Source: Amycolatopsis rubida
GTDB lineage: Bacteria > Actinomycetota > Actinomycetes > Mycobacteriales > Pseudonocardiaceae
Length of the DNA: 64,000 bases
Direction of reading: 5' to 3'
Assembly (NCBI RefSeq): GCF_900115345.1
Contig: NZ_FOWC01000006.1
Location: forward strand, 434,001-498,000
Shown one piece after another: positions 1 through 8,032 of this stretch. The translations under genes were made by a program, and so were the position numbers. Positions within the stretch are counted from its first letter, which is position 1; the number at the start of each line of letters is the position of its first letter. The notes under the pieces were generated by a model. It was not told where the DNA came from, searched no databases, and saw nothing but the letters and a program-made list of their open reading frames with translations.

Positions 1-837
1 GCCGGGAACATCGGCTTCCCGCTCCGGGTCCGGCGCCGCCCGCGCGCCGAGATCCGGGAGCGGGTCGAGAAGGCGGCCGCGCAGCTCGACCTTTCCCCGC
101 TGCTTCGCCGCCGCCCCAAGGAACTTTCCGGCGGACAGCGCCAGCGCGTGGCGCTGGGCCGGGCGCTGGTGCGGGAACCGGCCGCGTTCCTGATGGACGA
201 ACCGCTGTCCAATCTGGACGCGAAACTCCGCACCGCCACCCGCGCGGAACTGGCCGCGCTGCACCGCAGGCTGGGTTCGACGTTCGTCTACGTCACGCAC
301 GACCAGGTCGAAGCGATGACCATGGCCACCCGGATCGCGCTGCTCGACGGCGGCCGGCTCGAACAGGTCGGCACCCCGGCGGAGGTCTACGACGAACCCG
401 CGTCGGTGTTCGTCGCGGGCTTCCTCGGCTCGCCGCCGATGAACCTCGTACCGGCGACGGCGCGCACGGCCGACGGGCGGGTGCGAGTGCACGCCGAGGC
501 CGTCGACGTTCCATTGTGGACCGGAAGCACACCTGAACAGGAAGTGATCCTGGGCATCCGGCCCGAGCATTTGTCCTTCGCCCCGCTCACCGAGGAGCCG
601 GGCGCGCGTCCGCTGCTGCGCGGAACCGTGTCCGCGCTGGAAAACCTGGGCAGCGAAGAAGTTGCCCTGTGCGCAGTCGGGGACGCCACGGTGGCCGTGC
701 GCGGTCCGCGCCCGCTCGGCGTCGTCCCCGGCGAAGCGGTCGCATTGACCGCCCTGCCCGAACGCATCCACCTGTTCGACGGGCCGAGCGGACGCCGGCT
801 CGTCTGGCGGCCGGAAACCGTCCTGGCCACCGTCTGA
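1..837 (+). CDS. ABC transporter ATP-binding protein, MalK/UgpC family (5' end outside window)
   Basis: This is the ATP-hydrolysing subunit of a carbohydrate or phosphoester importer. The frame is open from base 1, so the N-terminus with Walker A lies upstream of the window. Visible motifs are the ABC signature LSGGQRQRVALGRAL, Walker B AAFLMDEPLSNLDAK and the switch histidine in FVYVTHDQVEAMT. A C-terminal TOBE/MOI-like regulatory domain follows, including GIRPEHL. Length and the C-terminal domain fit the CUT1-type ATPases that serve MalFG/UgpAE permeases. The gene for a binding lipoprotein starts 25 bp downstream and two permeases follow, so this is the first visible gene of one transport operon. 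Substrate cannot be read from the ATPase. Confidence 0.95.
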   Translation, partial: AGNIGFPLRVRRRPRAEIRERVEKAAAQLDLSPLLRRRPKELSGGQRQRVALGRALVREPAAFLMDEPLSNLDAKLRTATRAELAALHRRLGSTFVYVTHDQVEAMTMATRIALLDGGRLEQVGTPAEVYDEPASVFVAGFLGSPPMNLVPATARTADGRVRVHAEAVDVPLWTGSTPEQEVILGIRPEHLSFAPLTEEPGARPLLRGTVSALENLGSEEVALCAVGDATVAVRGPRPLGVVPGEAVALTALPERIHLFDGPSGRRLVWRPETVLATV

Positions 838-862
838 CCCCATCCCCATCGAGGAGAAACCC

Positions 863-2230
863 GTGAGAACCCTTCGCCGCTCCGGCGCGGCCGCGATGCT
901 CGCTGCCGTGGCGCTGGCCGCCACGGCGTGCGGCGGGCTCGGCGCCACGGCGGGCGACACCGCCGCCGTCGCACCCGTCCCGGAGCTCAGCCCCGGCCAG
1001 CACGTCGACATCACCTTCGAGAGCTACAACCTCGCCACCGCAGGCACCTGGACCAACACCGTCAACGACCTGATCGCCCGGTTCCAGCGCAAGCACCCCA
1101 ACATCACCGTGCACGGACAGCCGCCGCAGGGCGGAGGCAGCGCGGCCACCGGCACCGTGTCCAGCGTGCAAAGCCAGCTCATGGTCGGCAAGGCACCGGA
1201 CGTGGCCCAGCTGACCTTCGGCGACCTGGGCTACGTGGTCTCCAAACTGAAGCCCAAGCCGCTGGCGGACCTCGTCGGCGCCGCCGCCGTGCAGAACGCC
1301 CTCGGCGGCGCGCACCCGATCCACGAGCGCGCCCGGAATCTGGCGTCGATGGACGGCAAGGCCTACGGACTCCCGTACGTCTTCTCCACACCGGTGCTGT
1401 TCTACAACGCCGACCTCTTCCGCAAGGCCGGCCTCGATCCGGCGAAGCCGCCGGCCACGTGGGCCGAAGTCCAGCAGGACGCGCTCGCGATCAAGAACGC
1501 CACTGGTGCCGCGGGCGCATACGCGGACTGCTTCACCAAGACGGCAGGCGACTGGTGCTTGCAGTCGGTCGTCCGGTCCAACGGCGGCGCGGTCCTTTCC
1601 GCGGACCGCAAGAAACTGACCTTCGCCGACGGGCCCTCCGCGGACGCCCTGGCCACGATGCAGCAGATGGTCAAGTCCGGCGCGACGCCGGACTACACGC
1701 AGGCTCAGGCGATGGACGCGATGGGCCGCGGGCAGCTCGGCATGCTGCTCGAATCGAGTGCGCTGCAAGGCACCCTGCAGCAGCAGTCGACCGGGAAGTG
1801 GGAACTGCGGGCGGCGCAGGAGCCGTCGTTCGGCACTCGCCCCGCCGTCCCGACAAACTCGGGCTCCGGGCTGTTCGTCTTCTCCCAGGACAAGGCGAAG
1901 CAGCGCGCGGGGTGGGACCTGATCACCTTCCTGACCAGTGACGAGGCCTACACCCAGATCTCGTCGAAGATCGGCTACCTGCCGCTGCGCACCGGGCTGG
2001 TCGACGACCCGGCGACGCTCAAGCCGTGGGCCGACCAGCATCCGCTGATCAAGCCGAACCTGGCCCAGCTCGACCGGCTCGAACCGTGGGTTTCGCTGCC
2101 CGGCGACAACTACGTGCAGGTCCGGGATCTGATGCTGCAGGCGGTCGAGAACGTGGTGTACCGCGGCGCGGACGCGCACAGCACCCTGGCCGCCGCCCAG
2201 GCCCGAGGCCAGGAGCTGATGGCCAAATGA
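863..2230 (+). CDS. Extracellular solute-binding lipoprotein of the ABC importer
   Basis: Family 1 extracellular binding protein of about 455 residues, expected to be anchored outside the membrane and to deliver ligand to the two permeases downstream. The N-terminus is a lipoprotein signal with basic start MRTLRR, a hydrophobic stretch and lipobox LAATAC with Cys23. The body has the FESYN...GTWTNTVNDLIARFQRKHPNI opening (shown here in pieces) typical of sugar and glycerol-3-phosphate receptors, and the GLPYVFSTPVLFYNADLFRKAG segment of the family, given here only as a location near residues 165-190. GTG start at 863 is preceded by GAGGAGAA. The stop overlaps the next gene's ATG (ATGA). Ligand inferred, not seen: a glycerol-phosphate type compound is suggested by the phosphatase neighbours. 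Confidence 0.92.
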   Translation: MRTLRRSGAAAMLAAVALAATACGGLGATAGDTAAVAPVPELSPGQHVDITFESYNLATAGTWTNTVNDLIARFQRKHPNITVHGQPPQGGGSAATGTVSSVQSQLMVGKAPDVAQLTFGDLGYVVSKLKPKPLADLVGAAAVQNALGGAHPIHERARNLASMDGKAYGLPYVFSTPVLFYNADLFRKAGLDPAKPPATWAEVQQDALAIKNATGAAGAYADCFTKTAGDWCLQSVVRSNGGAVLSADRKKLTFADGPSADALATMQQMVKSGATPDYTQAQAMDAMGRGQLGMLLESSALQGTLQQQSTGKWELRAAQEPSFGTRPAVPTNSGSGLFVFSQDKAKQRAGWDLITFLTSDEAYTQISSKIGYLPLRTGLVDDPATLKPWADQHPLIKPNLAQLDRLEPWVSLPGDNYVQVRDLMLQAVENVVYRGADAHSTLAAAQARGQELMAK

Positions 2231-2973
2231 CCACTGTGGACAGCTCCGCGCCGGTCCGGCATCTGCCGTTGCCCGGCACCTACAACGTCCGGGACGTCGG
2301 GGGATATCCGACCCGCGACGGAGGGATCGTCCGCTGGCAGCGGCTGTTCCGCTCGGACGCATTGTCCGAAATGGACGACGCGGGCGTGGCGGAACTGATC
2401 CGGCGCGGCCTGCGCACCGTCATCGACCTGCGCGAGCCCGCCGAGCGCGACAGCGCGCCGGACCCGTTCCCCGGCCCGGTGCCGGAAGTGCTGGCGCGGC
2501 CGGTGTTCGAGGGCCGCCTCGGCTCGGACGACCGTCCCGGGCTGGCGGCTGTCTACGAGCGGATGGTGGACGACTTCGGGCCGCAACTGGCCGCCGTGGT
2601 CCGGGACCTCGCCCGGCCCGGCGCCCTGCCCGCGCTCGTGCACTGCACCGCGGGCAAGGACCGCACCGGCGTCGTGGTGGCGCTCGTCCTCGCGATCGCG
2701 GGGGTGGACCGCGACGTCATCGCCGCCGACTACGCGTTGACCGGCGAGTACCTCGGCGCCGGCTTCATCGCCGCGGCCCAAGCCCGGCTGGCTGGTTTCG
2801 GTGTGCCGCACCAGGTGCGCGACGACCTGCTCGCCTGTCCGCCGGACCTGATCCTGCGCACGCTGGACCGGATCACCGATGCCCACGGTGGCGTGGAGAA
2901 CTACCTGCGCGCCCACGGCGCGACCGCCGGAGAACTGACCGCGCTGCGCACGGCGCTGGTCGAAACCCTGTGA
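2227..2973 (+). CDS. Tyrosine-phosphatase-family protein in transport operon
   Basis: Protein of 248 residues of the bacterial Y_phosphatase3 / dual-specificity group. It starts with the family hallmark PGTYNVRDVGGYPT, has RLFRSDAL and VIDLREPAER, and carries the P-loop HCTAGKDRTG with nucleophilic Cys and the catalytic Arg. Enzymes with this Lys-Asp P-loop include phosphotyrosine and phosphoinositide phosphatases. The ATG at 2227 overlaps the receptor's stop, so I prefer it to a longer upstream frame. It is embedded between receptor and permease genes, so it probably acts on the imported phosphoester or on a phosphorylated regulator. It has no signal peptide, so it should be cytoplasmic. Confidence 0.88.
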   Translation: MTTVDSSAPVRHLPLPGTYNVRDVGGYPTRDGGIVRWQRLFRSDALSEMDDAGVAELIRRGLRTVIDLREPAERDSAPDPFPGPVPEVLARPVFEGRLGSDDRPGLAAVYERMVDDFGPQLAAVVRDLARPGALPALVHCTAGKDRTGVVVALVLAIAGVDRDVIAADYALTGEYLGAGFIAAAQARLAGFGVPHQVRDDLLACPPDLILRTLDRITDAHGGVENYLRAHGATAGELTALRTALVETL

Positions 2974-2987
2974 TCGGAAAGGACATC

Positions 2988-3824
2988 ATGACTGCCCCCA
3001 CGCACACCATCGTCCAGATCAGCGACACCCACATCGTGCCGGAAGGCGCGCTGCTGCACGACAAGGTCGACACCACCGCGAACCTGACCGCAGCGCTGGC
3101 GGGCGCCGAAGCGCTCGGCAACGTCAAGGTCGTCGTGCTCACCGGCGACCTCGCCGACACCGCCGACCAGGCGGCGTACCGGCGGCTGCGGGCGATCGTG
3201 GACGAGTTCACGACGCGCTCCGGTATTCCGGTGCTGTACATGATGGGCAACCACGACGAGCGGGCCGCGTTCCGCACCGGCCTGCTGGGCGAGGAACCGA
3301 GCATCGAGCCTTACGACCACAGCAGCGAGCACGACGGCCTGCGCGTCATCGTCATGGACAGCACCGTGCCGGGCCACCACTACGGCGAATGCACGCCCGA
3401 ACAGCTGGACTGGCTGCGCACAGAGCTGGCCACGCCCGCGCCGGCCGGGACCGTGCTCGCTCTGCACCACCCGCCGATGCCGATGGCCGTGCCGCTGATG
3501 GAGGAGCTGGGCTTCCGCGGGATCGACGAACTTGCCGGCGTCATCCGCGGAACCGACGTCCGGATCGTGCTGAGCGGGCACGCCCACCACGCCGCGGCCA
3601 CCGTGCTCGCCGGGATTCCGGTGTGGATCAGCGGAGCCACCGCCTACACCCAGGACGGCTTCGCGGGTCCGGAAATGCTGCGCGGTGTCGTCGGTGCGGC
3701 GTGCACGCGAGTCGACGTCTACCCGGGCCTCGCGACGGCGACCTCCGTCCCGGTCACGCCGCCCGGCACCGTCTACGAGGCCCGGGTGAGCGAACTGCTG
3801 GCGATGGCCGGTCAGGCGCGCTGA
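2988..3824 (+). CDS. Metallophosphoesterase, CpdA/GpdQ-like phosphodiesterase
   Basis: Cytoplasmic class III cyclic nucleotide or glycerophosphodiester phosphodiesterase of about 278 residues. All five metal motifs are visible in order: DTH (Asp13, His15), GDLAD, GNHDE, the HHPP motif ALHHPPMP and GHAHH. Together they bind the di-metal centre. ATG at 2988 has GGAAAGG at 2976-2982 and is favoured over a GTG at 2970 that would overlap the phosphatase stop. Co-transcription with a UgpABCE-type importer recalls systems in which an imported glycerophosphodiester is split to glycerol-3-phosphate. cAMP is the alternative substrate. Confidence 0.88.
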   Translation: MTAPTHTIVQISDTHIVPEGALLHDKVDTTANLTAALAGAEALGNVKVVVLTGDLADTADQAAYRRLRAIVDEFTTRSGIPVLYMMGNHDERAAFRTGLLGEEPSIEPYDHSSEHDGLRVIVMDSTVPGHHYGECTPEQLDWLRTELATPAPAGTVLALHHPPMPMAVPLMEELGFRGIDELAGVIRGTDVRIVLSGHAHHAAATVLAGIPVWISGATAYTQDGFAGPEMLRGVVGAACTRVDVYPGLATATSVPVTPPGTVYEARVSELLAMAGQAR

Positions 3825-3826
3825 CC

Positions 3827-4783
3827 GTGCTCGTCGTCGCTCCGGACGCCGCGCCGGCGACCGCCGCCGAAGGCCGCAGCTCGCGGCCCTCGGCGGCGGT
3901 GCGCCTGCGCGGCCTGCTCGTCCCGCTGCTGTACCTCTCGCTCGCGCTCGCGTTCCTGTGCTTGTGGACCTACCGGCCGCTGCTCCAGACGTTCCAGCTT
4001 TCCTTCTACCACTGGGATCTCCTGCCCACCTCGCCGATGACCCCGGTCGGCGCGGAGAACTACGCCCGGGTGCTGTCGATGCCCGAGCTGGGCCAGGCGG
4101 TGCGGAACACGCTGGTCTACATCGTCGGCCTGCTGCCCTTCACCGTCGTGCTTCCGACCATCGCCGGGTTGCTGACCCGCCGGGTGCGCGGGCGCGCGAA
4201 GACCGTGTACCAGGCCTTGATCTTCCTGCCCACGCTCGTCACCCCGGTCGCCAGCGCCGCGGTGTGGCGCTGGCTGTTCGACCCGCAGGGCGGACCGGTC
4301 AACCGCGTGCTCGCGCTGCTCGGCCTCGCCCCGGTGAACTTCCTGCGCGACTCGCACGCGGCGATCGGCGCGATCATCGTGGTGTCCGGCTGGAGCCTGA
4401 TCGGGTTCGCCACGCTCGTCGTCTCGGCCGGGCTCACCGGCATCAACGCCGACTATCCGGCGGCCGCCTCGCTCGACGGCGCGTCCCGCTGGCAGATCAC
4501 CCGGTGGATCACGCTGCCGCTGCTTTCGCCGACAGTGCTGTTCCTGGTGCTCACCACCACCCTGCTGTCCGTGCAGATCACCTTCCCGCTCATCGACCTG
4601 CTCACCGAGGGCGGGCCGGACGGAGCCACCACGAACGTCTACTACCTGCTGTGGGAATCCGGTTTCCGCAACTTCGACGCCGGGTTCGCCGGTGCCGCGG
4701 GAACGGTGTTCTTCGCCGGGTTCGGGCTGATCGCCCTGCTGTTCGTGTGGCTGTCCGACAAGCTCAGCTTCTACGACAACTGA
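3827..4783 (+). CDS. ABC importer inner-membrane permease (UgpA/MalF type)
   Basis: Permease of 318 residues with about six membrane segments. The conserved cytoplasmic EAA loop reads YPAAASLDGASRWQITRWIT, which docks the ATPase. The family features PVGAENYARVL near the N-terminus and FPLIDLLTEGGP near the C-terminus are present. I chose GTG at 3827, two bases after the phosphodiesterase stop, because upstream sequence in this frame is antisense-like low-complexity within the previous gene. It pairs with the next gene to form the heterodimeric channel. Confidence 0.9.
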   Translation: MLVVAPDAAPATAAEGRSSRPSAAVRLRGLLVPLLYLSLALAFLCLWTYRPLLQTFQLSFYHWDLLPTSPMTPVGAENYARVLSMPELGQAVRNTLVYIVGLLPFTVVLPTIAGLLTRRVRGRAKTVYQALIFLPTLVTPVASAAVWRWLFDPQGGPVNRVLALLGLAPVNFLRDSHAAIGAIIVVSGWSLIGFATLVVSAGLTGINADYPAAASLDGASRWQITRWITLPLLSPTVLFLVLTTTLLSVQITFPLIDLLTEGGPDGATTNVYYLLWESGFRNFDAGFAGAAGTVFFAGFGLIALLFVWLSDKLSFYDN

Positions 4784-4793
4784 AGGAAGACCG

Positions 4794-5687
4794 ATGCCGC
4801 TCGCTGTGCTGGACCCGTCGCCCGCCGCCGGGGAACCAGAGCCGCCGACCGCCGAGCGCGACGACCGGCCGGTGGGGGAGACCTCCCGCCGCCGGGCGCT
4901 GTCCGGGCACGCGGTGCTGCTCGTGCTGGCCGTGTTCGCCGTGTTCCCGATCTACTGGATGTATTCGACCTCGGTGCGCCGGGCGTCGGACGTGCTGGAC
5001 GGGTCGTGGCTGCCCTGGCCCCTGTCGGCGCAAAGCTACGAGTACGTCCTGAAAGTCCTGCCGATCGTGAAAATGCTCGGCAACACCTTCCTCGTAGCCG
5101 CCTCCACGAGCGTGCTGCAACTGGTCGTGGCCCTGCTCGCCGCGTACGCGTTCGTCGCGTGGGCCTTCCCCGGCCGCCAGCTGCTGTACCTGCTGCTGGT
5201 CGGGGCGTGGCTGGTGCCCTTCCAGGTCACCATGATCCCGAACTACGTGTACCTGTCCCAGTTCGGCCTGCTGAACGTCCTGGCCGGTGTGGTGGTGCCG
5301 ACGGTCTGCTCGACGATGGCGATCATGTTGCTGCGCCAGCATTTGCAGGCGTTTCCGCGCGAACTCCTGGACGCGGCCCGGATGGACGGCCGCTCGTCGT
5401 GGCTGACGCTGTGGACGGTCGTGGTCCCGAATCTCCGGCCAGCCTTGGCGTCGCTCGCGATCCTGCTGTTCATCTCCGCGTGGAACGACTACTTCTGGCC
5501 GGCGCTGGTCCTGCACCGCTCGGATTCCGTGCTGCAGATCGGAATCCGTGGCTTCCTGTCCGCCGAGGGCAACAACTGGGGCGCGGTGATGGCCGCCTCG
5601 GGGATCGCGTGCCTGCCGATCTTCGCGCTGTACCTGTTCCTGCAGCGACAGGTGATGGACGCGTTCGTCCGCTCCGGAATGCGGTAG
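4794..5687 (+). CDS. ABC importer inner-membrane permease (UgpE/MalG type)
   Basis: Second permease of 297 residues. A proline-rich cytoplasmic leader of about 35 residues precedes the first membrane helix (HAVLLVLAVFAVFPIYWMY). The EAA loop is LLDAARMDGRSSWLTLWTVV, and the C-terminal SAWNDYFWPALVL motif is diagnostic of the MalG/UgpE branch. It starts 10 bp after the preceding permease, with AAGGAAG as ribosome site. It ends the operon: ATPase, receptor, phosphatase, phosphodiesterase, permease, permease. Confidence 0.9.
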   Translation: MPLAVLDPSPAAGEPEPPTAERDDRPVGETSRRRALSGHAVLLVLAVFAVFPIYWMYSTSVRRASDVLDGSWLPWPLSAQSYEYVLKVLPIVKMLGNTFLVAASTSVLQLVVALLAAYAFVAWAFPGRQLLYLLLVGAWLVPFQVTMIPNYVYLSQFGLLNVLAGVVVPTVCSTMAIMLLRQHLQAFPRELLDAARMDGRSSWLTLWTVVVPNLRPALASLAILLFISAWNDYFWPALVLHRSDSVLQIGIRGFLSAEGNNWGAVMAASGIACLPIFALYLFLQRQVMDAFVRSGMR

Positions 5688-6247
5688 CGGCGGGGTCGGA
5701 TCCGCAGCCGCGCCGACCGAGATCCACCGAGGACGGGCCGTGCGCGATTGCGCATGTCGGATCGCGATGCAGGTGCCGGTGCCAGGTTTCAGTGTTCCGC
5801 CTCCTGCGCGGGTATAGGCGGCCGCTGCCCGCGGAATCTCCTTCTCCGGCTCGGCGACCCGCTGGCGCGGCTCCCTCTCGGCGGACTCGTCCGCACGCAC
5901 CCACGTCCGCAGGGTCTCCTGGTCGCCCCCGGCTCACGCGCCCGCATCCCGCCGGAACTCCTCGGAATACGCCGATGAACCAGACACGAACACATCCTTC
6001 CCGGGGCCAGAGCCAAGGATCAGGGTGAGCAGCCTCGATCTTGTACTCCGCCGCAGACGAACGGCGCTTGCGAGGACCTCAAAACTTTCGCGCGCCGTCA
6101 AGCGAAGTCTCGCCGACTTCGAACACTGCCGGCGACTCGCGAAGGCCGGGCGGCTCGGCAATCCGGACTGCTCGTTTCGGGACCCCTCCCGCCGCGGCCT
6201 GGCACGGTTGCCGAAGATGACCAGTCCACTCAGGAGCGGAGCATTTC
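5688..6247. other. Gap of 560 bp holding an IS3 remnant
   Basis: No intact gene is visible. The middle third carries the decayed transposase fragment listed separately. The rest (5688-5797 and 6029-6225) shows no recognisable protein similarity on either strand. AGGAG near 6231 is the probable ribosome site for the lipoprotein that follows. Confidence 0.6.
5798..6028 (-). pseudogene. IS3-family transposase OrfA remnant
   Basis: Reading the minus strand, an N-terminal scrap with SEEFRRDAGA ends in a stop. A different frame then gives ETLRTWVRADESA and a leucine-zipper-like tail RQRVAEPEKEIPRAAAAYTR. These match, in order, the start, the helix-turn-helix exit and the coiled-coil end of IS3 OrfA proteins (EFRRDAV..., ETLRNWV..., ENEILRKAAAYFA). 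The centre is deleted and the frame broken. The upstream 60 bp and first codons are closely similar to the minus-strand remnant at 45.7-45.8 kb, so the two derive from related elements. Confidence 0.75.
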
Positions 6248-6817
6248 ATGTCAGGACACCGATCAAGCCAGCGGCGCCCAACGCATCTCACGAGCGCGGC
6301 GGCCGGACCGGTGCCCGGCACTGACCGGAAAGCGCGATTGTTCGCAGTCGTCGGCGCCGCGGTCGCGTCCTGCGTGCTGACCGCCTGCGGTTCAGCACCG
6401 TCCCCGCCGCCGCAGAGTGCTAGCCGTCCCGCGAGTGCGCCGGCACCGTCGTCGGCCGTGTCTTCCGCGCCCGCCTCGGCGGAGTCCGGACTGATGCCGC
6501 CTCGGGTCAAAGCGGACCCGAAGTACCTGCCGAGCTGGATGCGAGGGATGGCCGACAACCCGGACGACAGGTCGGCGAAGGCGTACGCCACGCTCGGACT
6601 GGCCGGGGTGCAGAGCGATCTGGTCCAGCACGGGTTGCGGACTCTTCAGGAGCTGCCCTACTTCCCGCAGCGGGTGGTCCGGCAATGCACTGCGCTCAAC
6701 GCTCATCTCCCCGACCCCGACGGCGAGGCGGTGCAGAGCTTCAGCACCCCGCAGCACCCGGTGAGCCGGTCCGAAGGCGCACGGATCAACGAGGTGATCC
6801 GCAAGAGCTGCGCCTGA
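6248..6817 (+). CDS. Small lipoprotein of unknown function
   Basis: A 189-residue protein. A positively charged leader of about 30 residues precedes a hydrophobic segment (LFAVVGAAVASCVLTAC) ending in a lipobox with Cys47. A Pro/Ala/Ser-rich linker follows and then a compact 100-residue domain containing two cysteines and the phrases YLPSWMRGMADNPDD and LQELPYFPQRVVRQC. I do not recognise the domain. The protein should sit on the outer face of the membrane. A GTG inside the leader (about codon 22) is an alternative start that would shorten the unusually long n-region. It stands alone between an IS remnant and a convergent gene. Confidence 0.7.
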   Translation: MSGHRSSQRRPTHLTSAAAGPVPGTDRKARLFAVVGAAVASCVLTACGSAPSPPPQSASRPASAPAPSSAVSSAPASAESGLMPPRVKADPKYLPSWMRGMADNPDDRSAKAYATLGLAGVQSDLVQHGLRTLQELPYFPQRVVRQCTALNAHLPDPDGEAVQSFSTPQHPVSRSEGARINEVIRKSCA

Positions 6818-7065
6818 GGTCCGGGACCGAGGCGGTTGAGCTTCGCCGCGGCGGCAAGACGTTCCCCTTCCGCGCCGGGGCCCGCGCCGACCGGCGCGTC
6901 CGCGAGACACCGAAACCGGCCGAGCGCCCGCCGCGCGTTCATCGGCTGGAGCCAGGACAAAACCGCTGTCGCACGCTGCGGGGCCTCGACCCCGGTCGCC
7001 TGGGACGAGGCCCTTCGTTGATCAACCGTCGCCCTCGCGGGCCCCGGCAGGCGAACATCCCCTTC

Positions 7066-7095
7066 CCGGCACCGGCACCGGCACCGGCACCGGCA
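7066..7095. repeat. Hexanucleotide tandem repeat (CCGGCA)x5
   Basis: Five perfect copies of CCGGCA lie immediately downstream of the cyclase-family stop codon, which is read on the minus strand at 7098-7096. The array is noncoding as annotated. Loss of the stop would extend the protein with a Gly-Ala-type or Pro-Val dipeptide tail. Confidence 0.9.
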
Positions 7096-8022
7096 CTACA
7101 GGATGGCAATCGGGTTGACCGGGGAACCGGTGCCGCCCGCGATGCGCAGCGGTGCGACGCACAGCATGAACTCGTAGCGACCCGAAGCCCGGCATTCCCG
7201 GACGAGCGGGCCGAGCTGGGCCTGGTCGAGCAGGGCGACCCCGTAGGACATCAGTGCGCCGTGCACGGTCCAGGGCGTTTCGTAACCGCTGGGCGTCGCG
7301 TCGGCGACGTCCCACACGAGCATCGCCACGTCGTGGCCGCGAAGGAATTCCAGGCAAGAGGCGTGCAGTCCTGGCCGGGGGTCCGGGGGATAGCCGGTCC
7401 AGTCCTGGCGGTGGCGAGCGTCCCATTCGTCCCGTCCGCCGAACACGCACACCGCGTCGCCGGGTTCCACGGCCAGGCCGGCCGCCGCGGCGGCCGCGGC
7501 GAGTTCGCTGCCCTGGACCGGCTCGTCCGTTTCGACGCAGTCGGCGCCGCGCAGCGCCGGAATGTCGAGCAGGACGCCCCGCGTGACGATGCCGTCGGAC
7601 CAGGTGTCGATGCCGCCCCAGGACGAGCCCGATTCGGACAGCACCTCGTCCGGCTGTTTGCCGCCCCACATTCCCTCGCTGTCCCAGATGTGGCAGAGCG
7701 CGTCGAGGTGGGTGATGTTGCGGCTGTGGCAGTCGACGACGATCTCGTCGTGGGCGTATCCGGCTCCCGGGGCCCGCCACGATTCCCGCGCGAGCCGCTG
7801 GCCGATCGGCGCCGGGTTGTGCGCGCTTTTCGCCGCGTCCAGCGGGCGGGACAGGGAGACGGAGCGTCCGGACCGGACGAGCCCGGCCGCCTGCCGCCGC
7901 TTGGCGTCGTCGATCAGGTTGATCGCGCCGCGCTGGTCGTCGGGGCCCCAGCGGGTCCAGTTGCGGTCGCGCCGCAGGAGCAGGCGCACCTCGTCTTCGC
8001 TGGGCAGGTGCTGATCGGGCAT
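7096..8022 (-). CDS. Cyclase-family metal-dependent hydrolase (kynurenine-formamidase fold)
   Basis: Protein of 308 residues of the cyclase / kynurenine formamidase superfamily, which uses a divalent metal to hydrolyse amide, ester or lactone bonds. The metal site is readable as CHSRNITHLDALCHIWD, fitting H-x(4)-TH-x-D-x(3)-H. Other family landmarks are GRDEWDARHR and the late DATPSGYETPWTVH, where a glutamate is expected. The length exceeds bacterial KynB (about 210) and fits the longer actinobacterial group, often labelled polyketide-cyclase-like but mostly uncharacterised. It is translated ahead of the MFS gene in the opposite order (MFS first, then this gene, 10 bp apart), so the transporter and hydrolase form one operon. 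Substrate unknown. Confidence 0.85.
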   Translation of the reverse strand: MPDQHLPSEDEVRLLLRRDRNWTRWGPDDQRGAINLIDDAKRRQAAGLVRSGRSVSLSRPLDAAKSAHNPAPIGQRLARESWRAPGAGYAHDEIVVDCHSRNITHLDALCHIWDSEGMWGGKQPDEVLSESGSSWGGIDTWSDGIVTRGVLLDIPALRGADCVETDEPVQGSELAAAAAAAGLAVEPGDAVCVFGGRDEWDARHRQDWTGYPPDPRPGLHASCLEFLRGHDVAMLVWDVADATPSGYETPWTVHGALMSYGVALLDQAQLGPLVRECRASGRYEFMLCVAPLRIAGGTGSPVNPIAIL

Positions 8023-8032
8023 GCCGGGCCTT

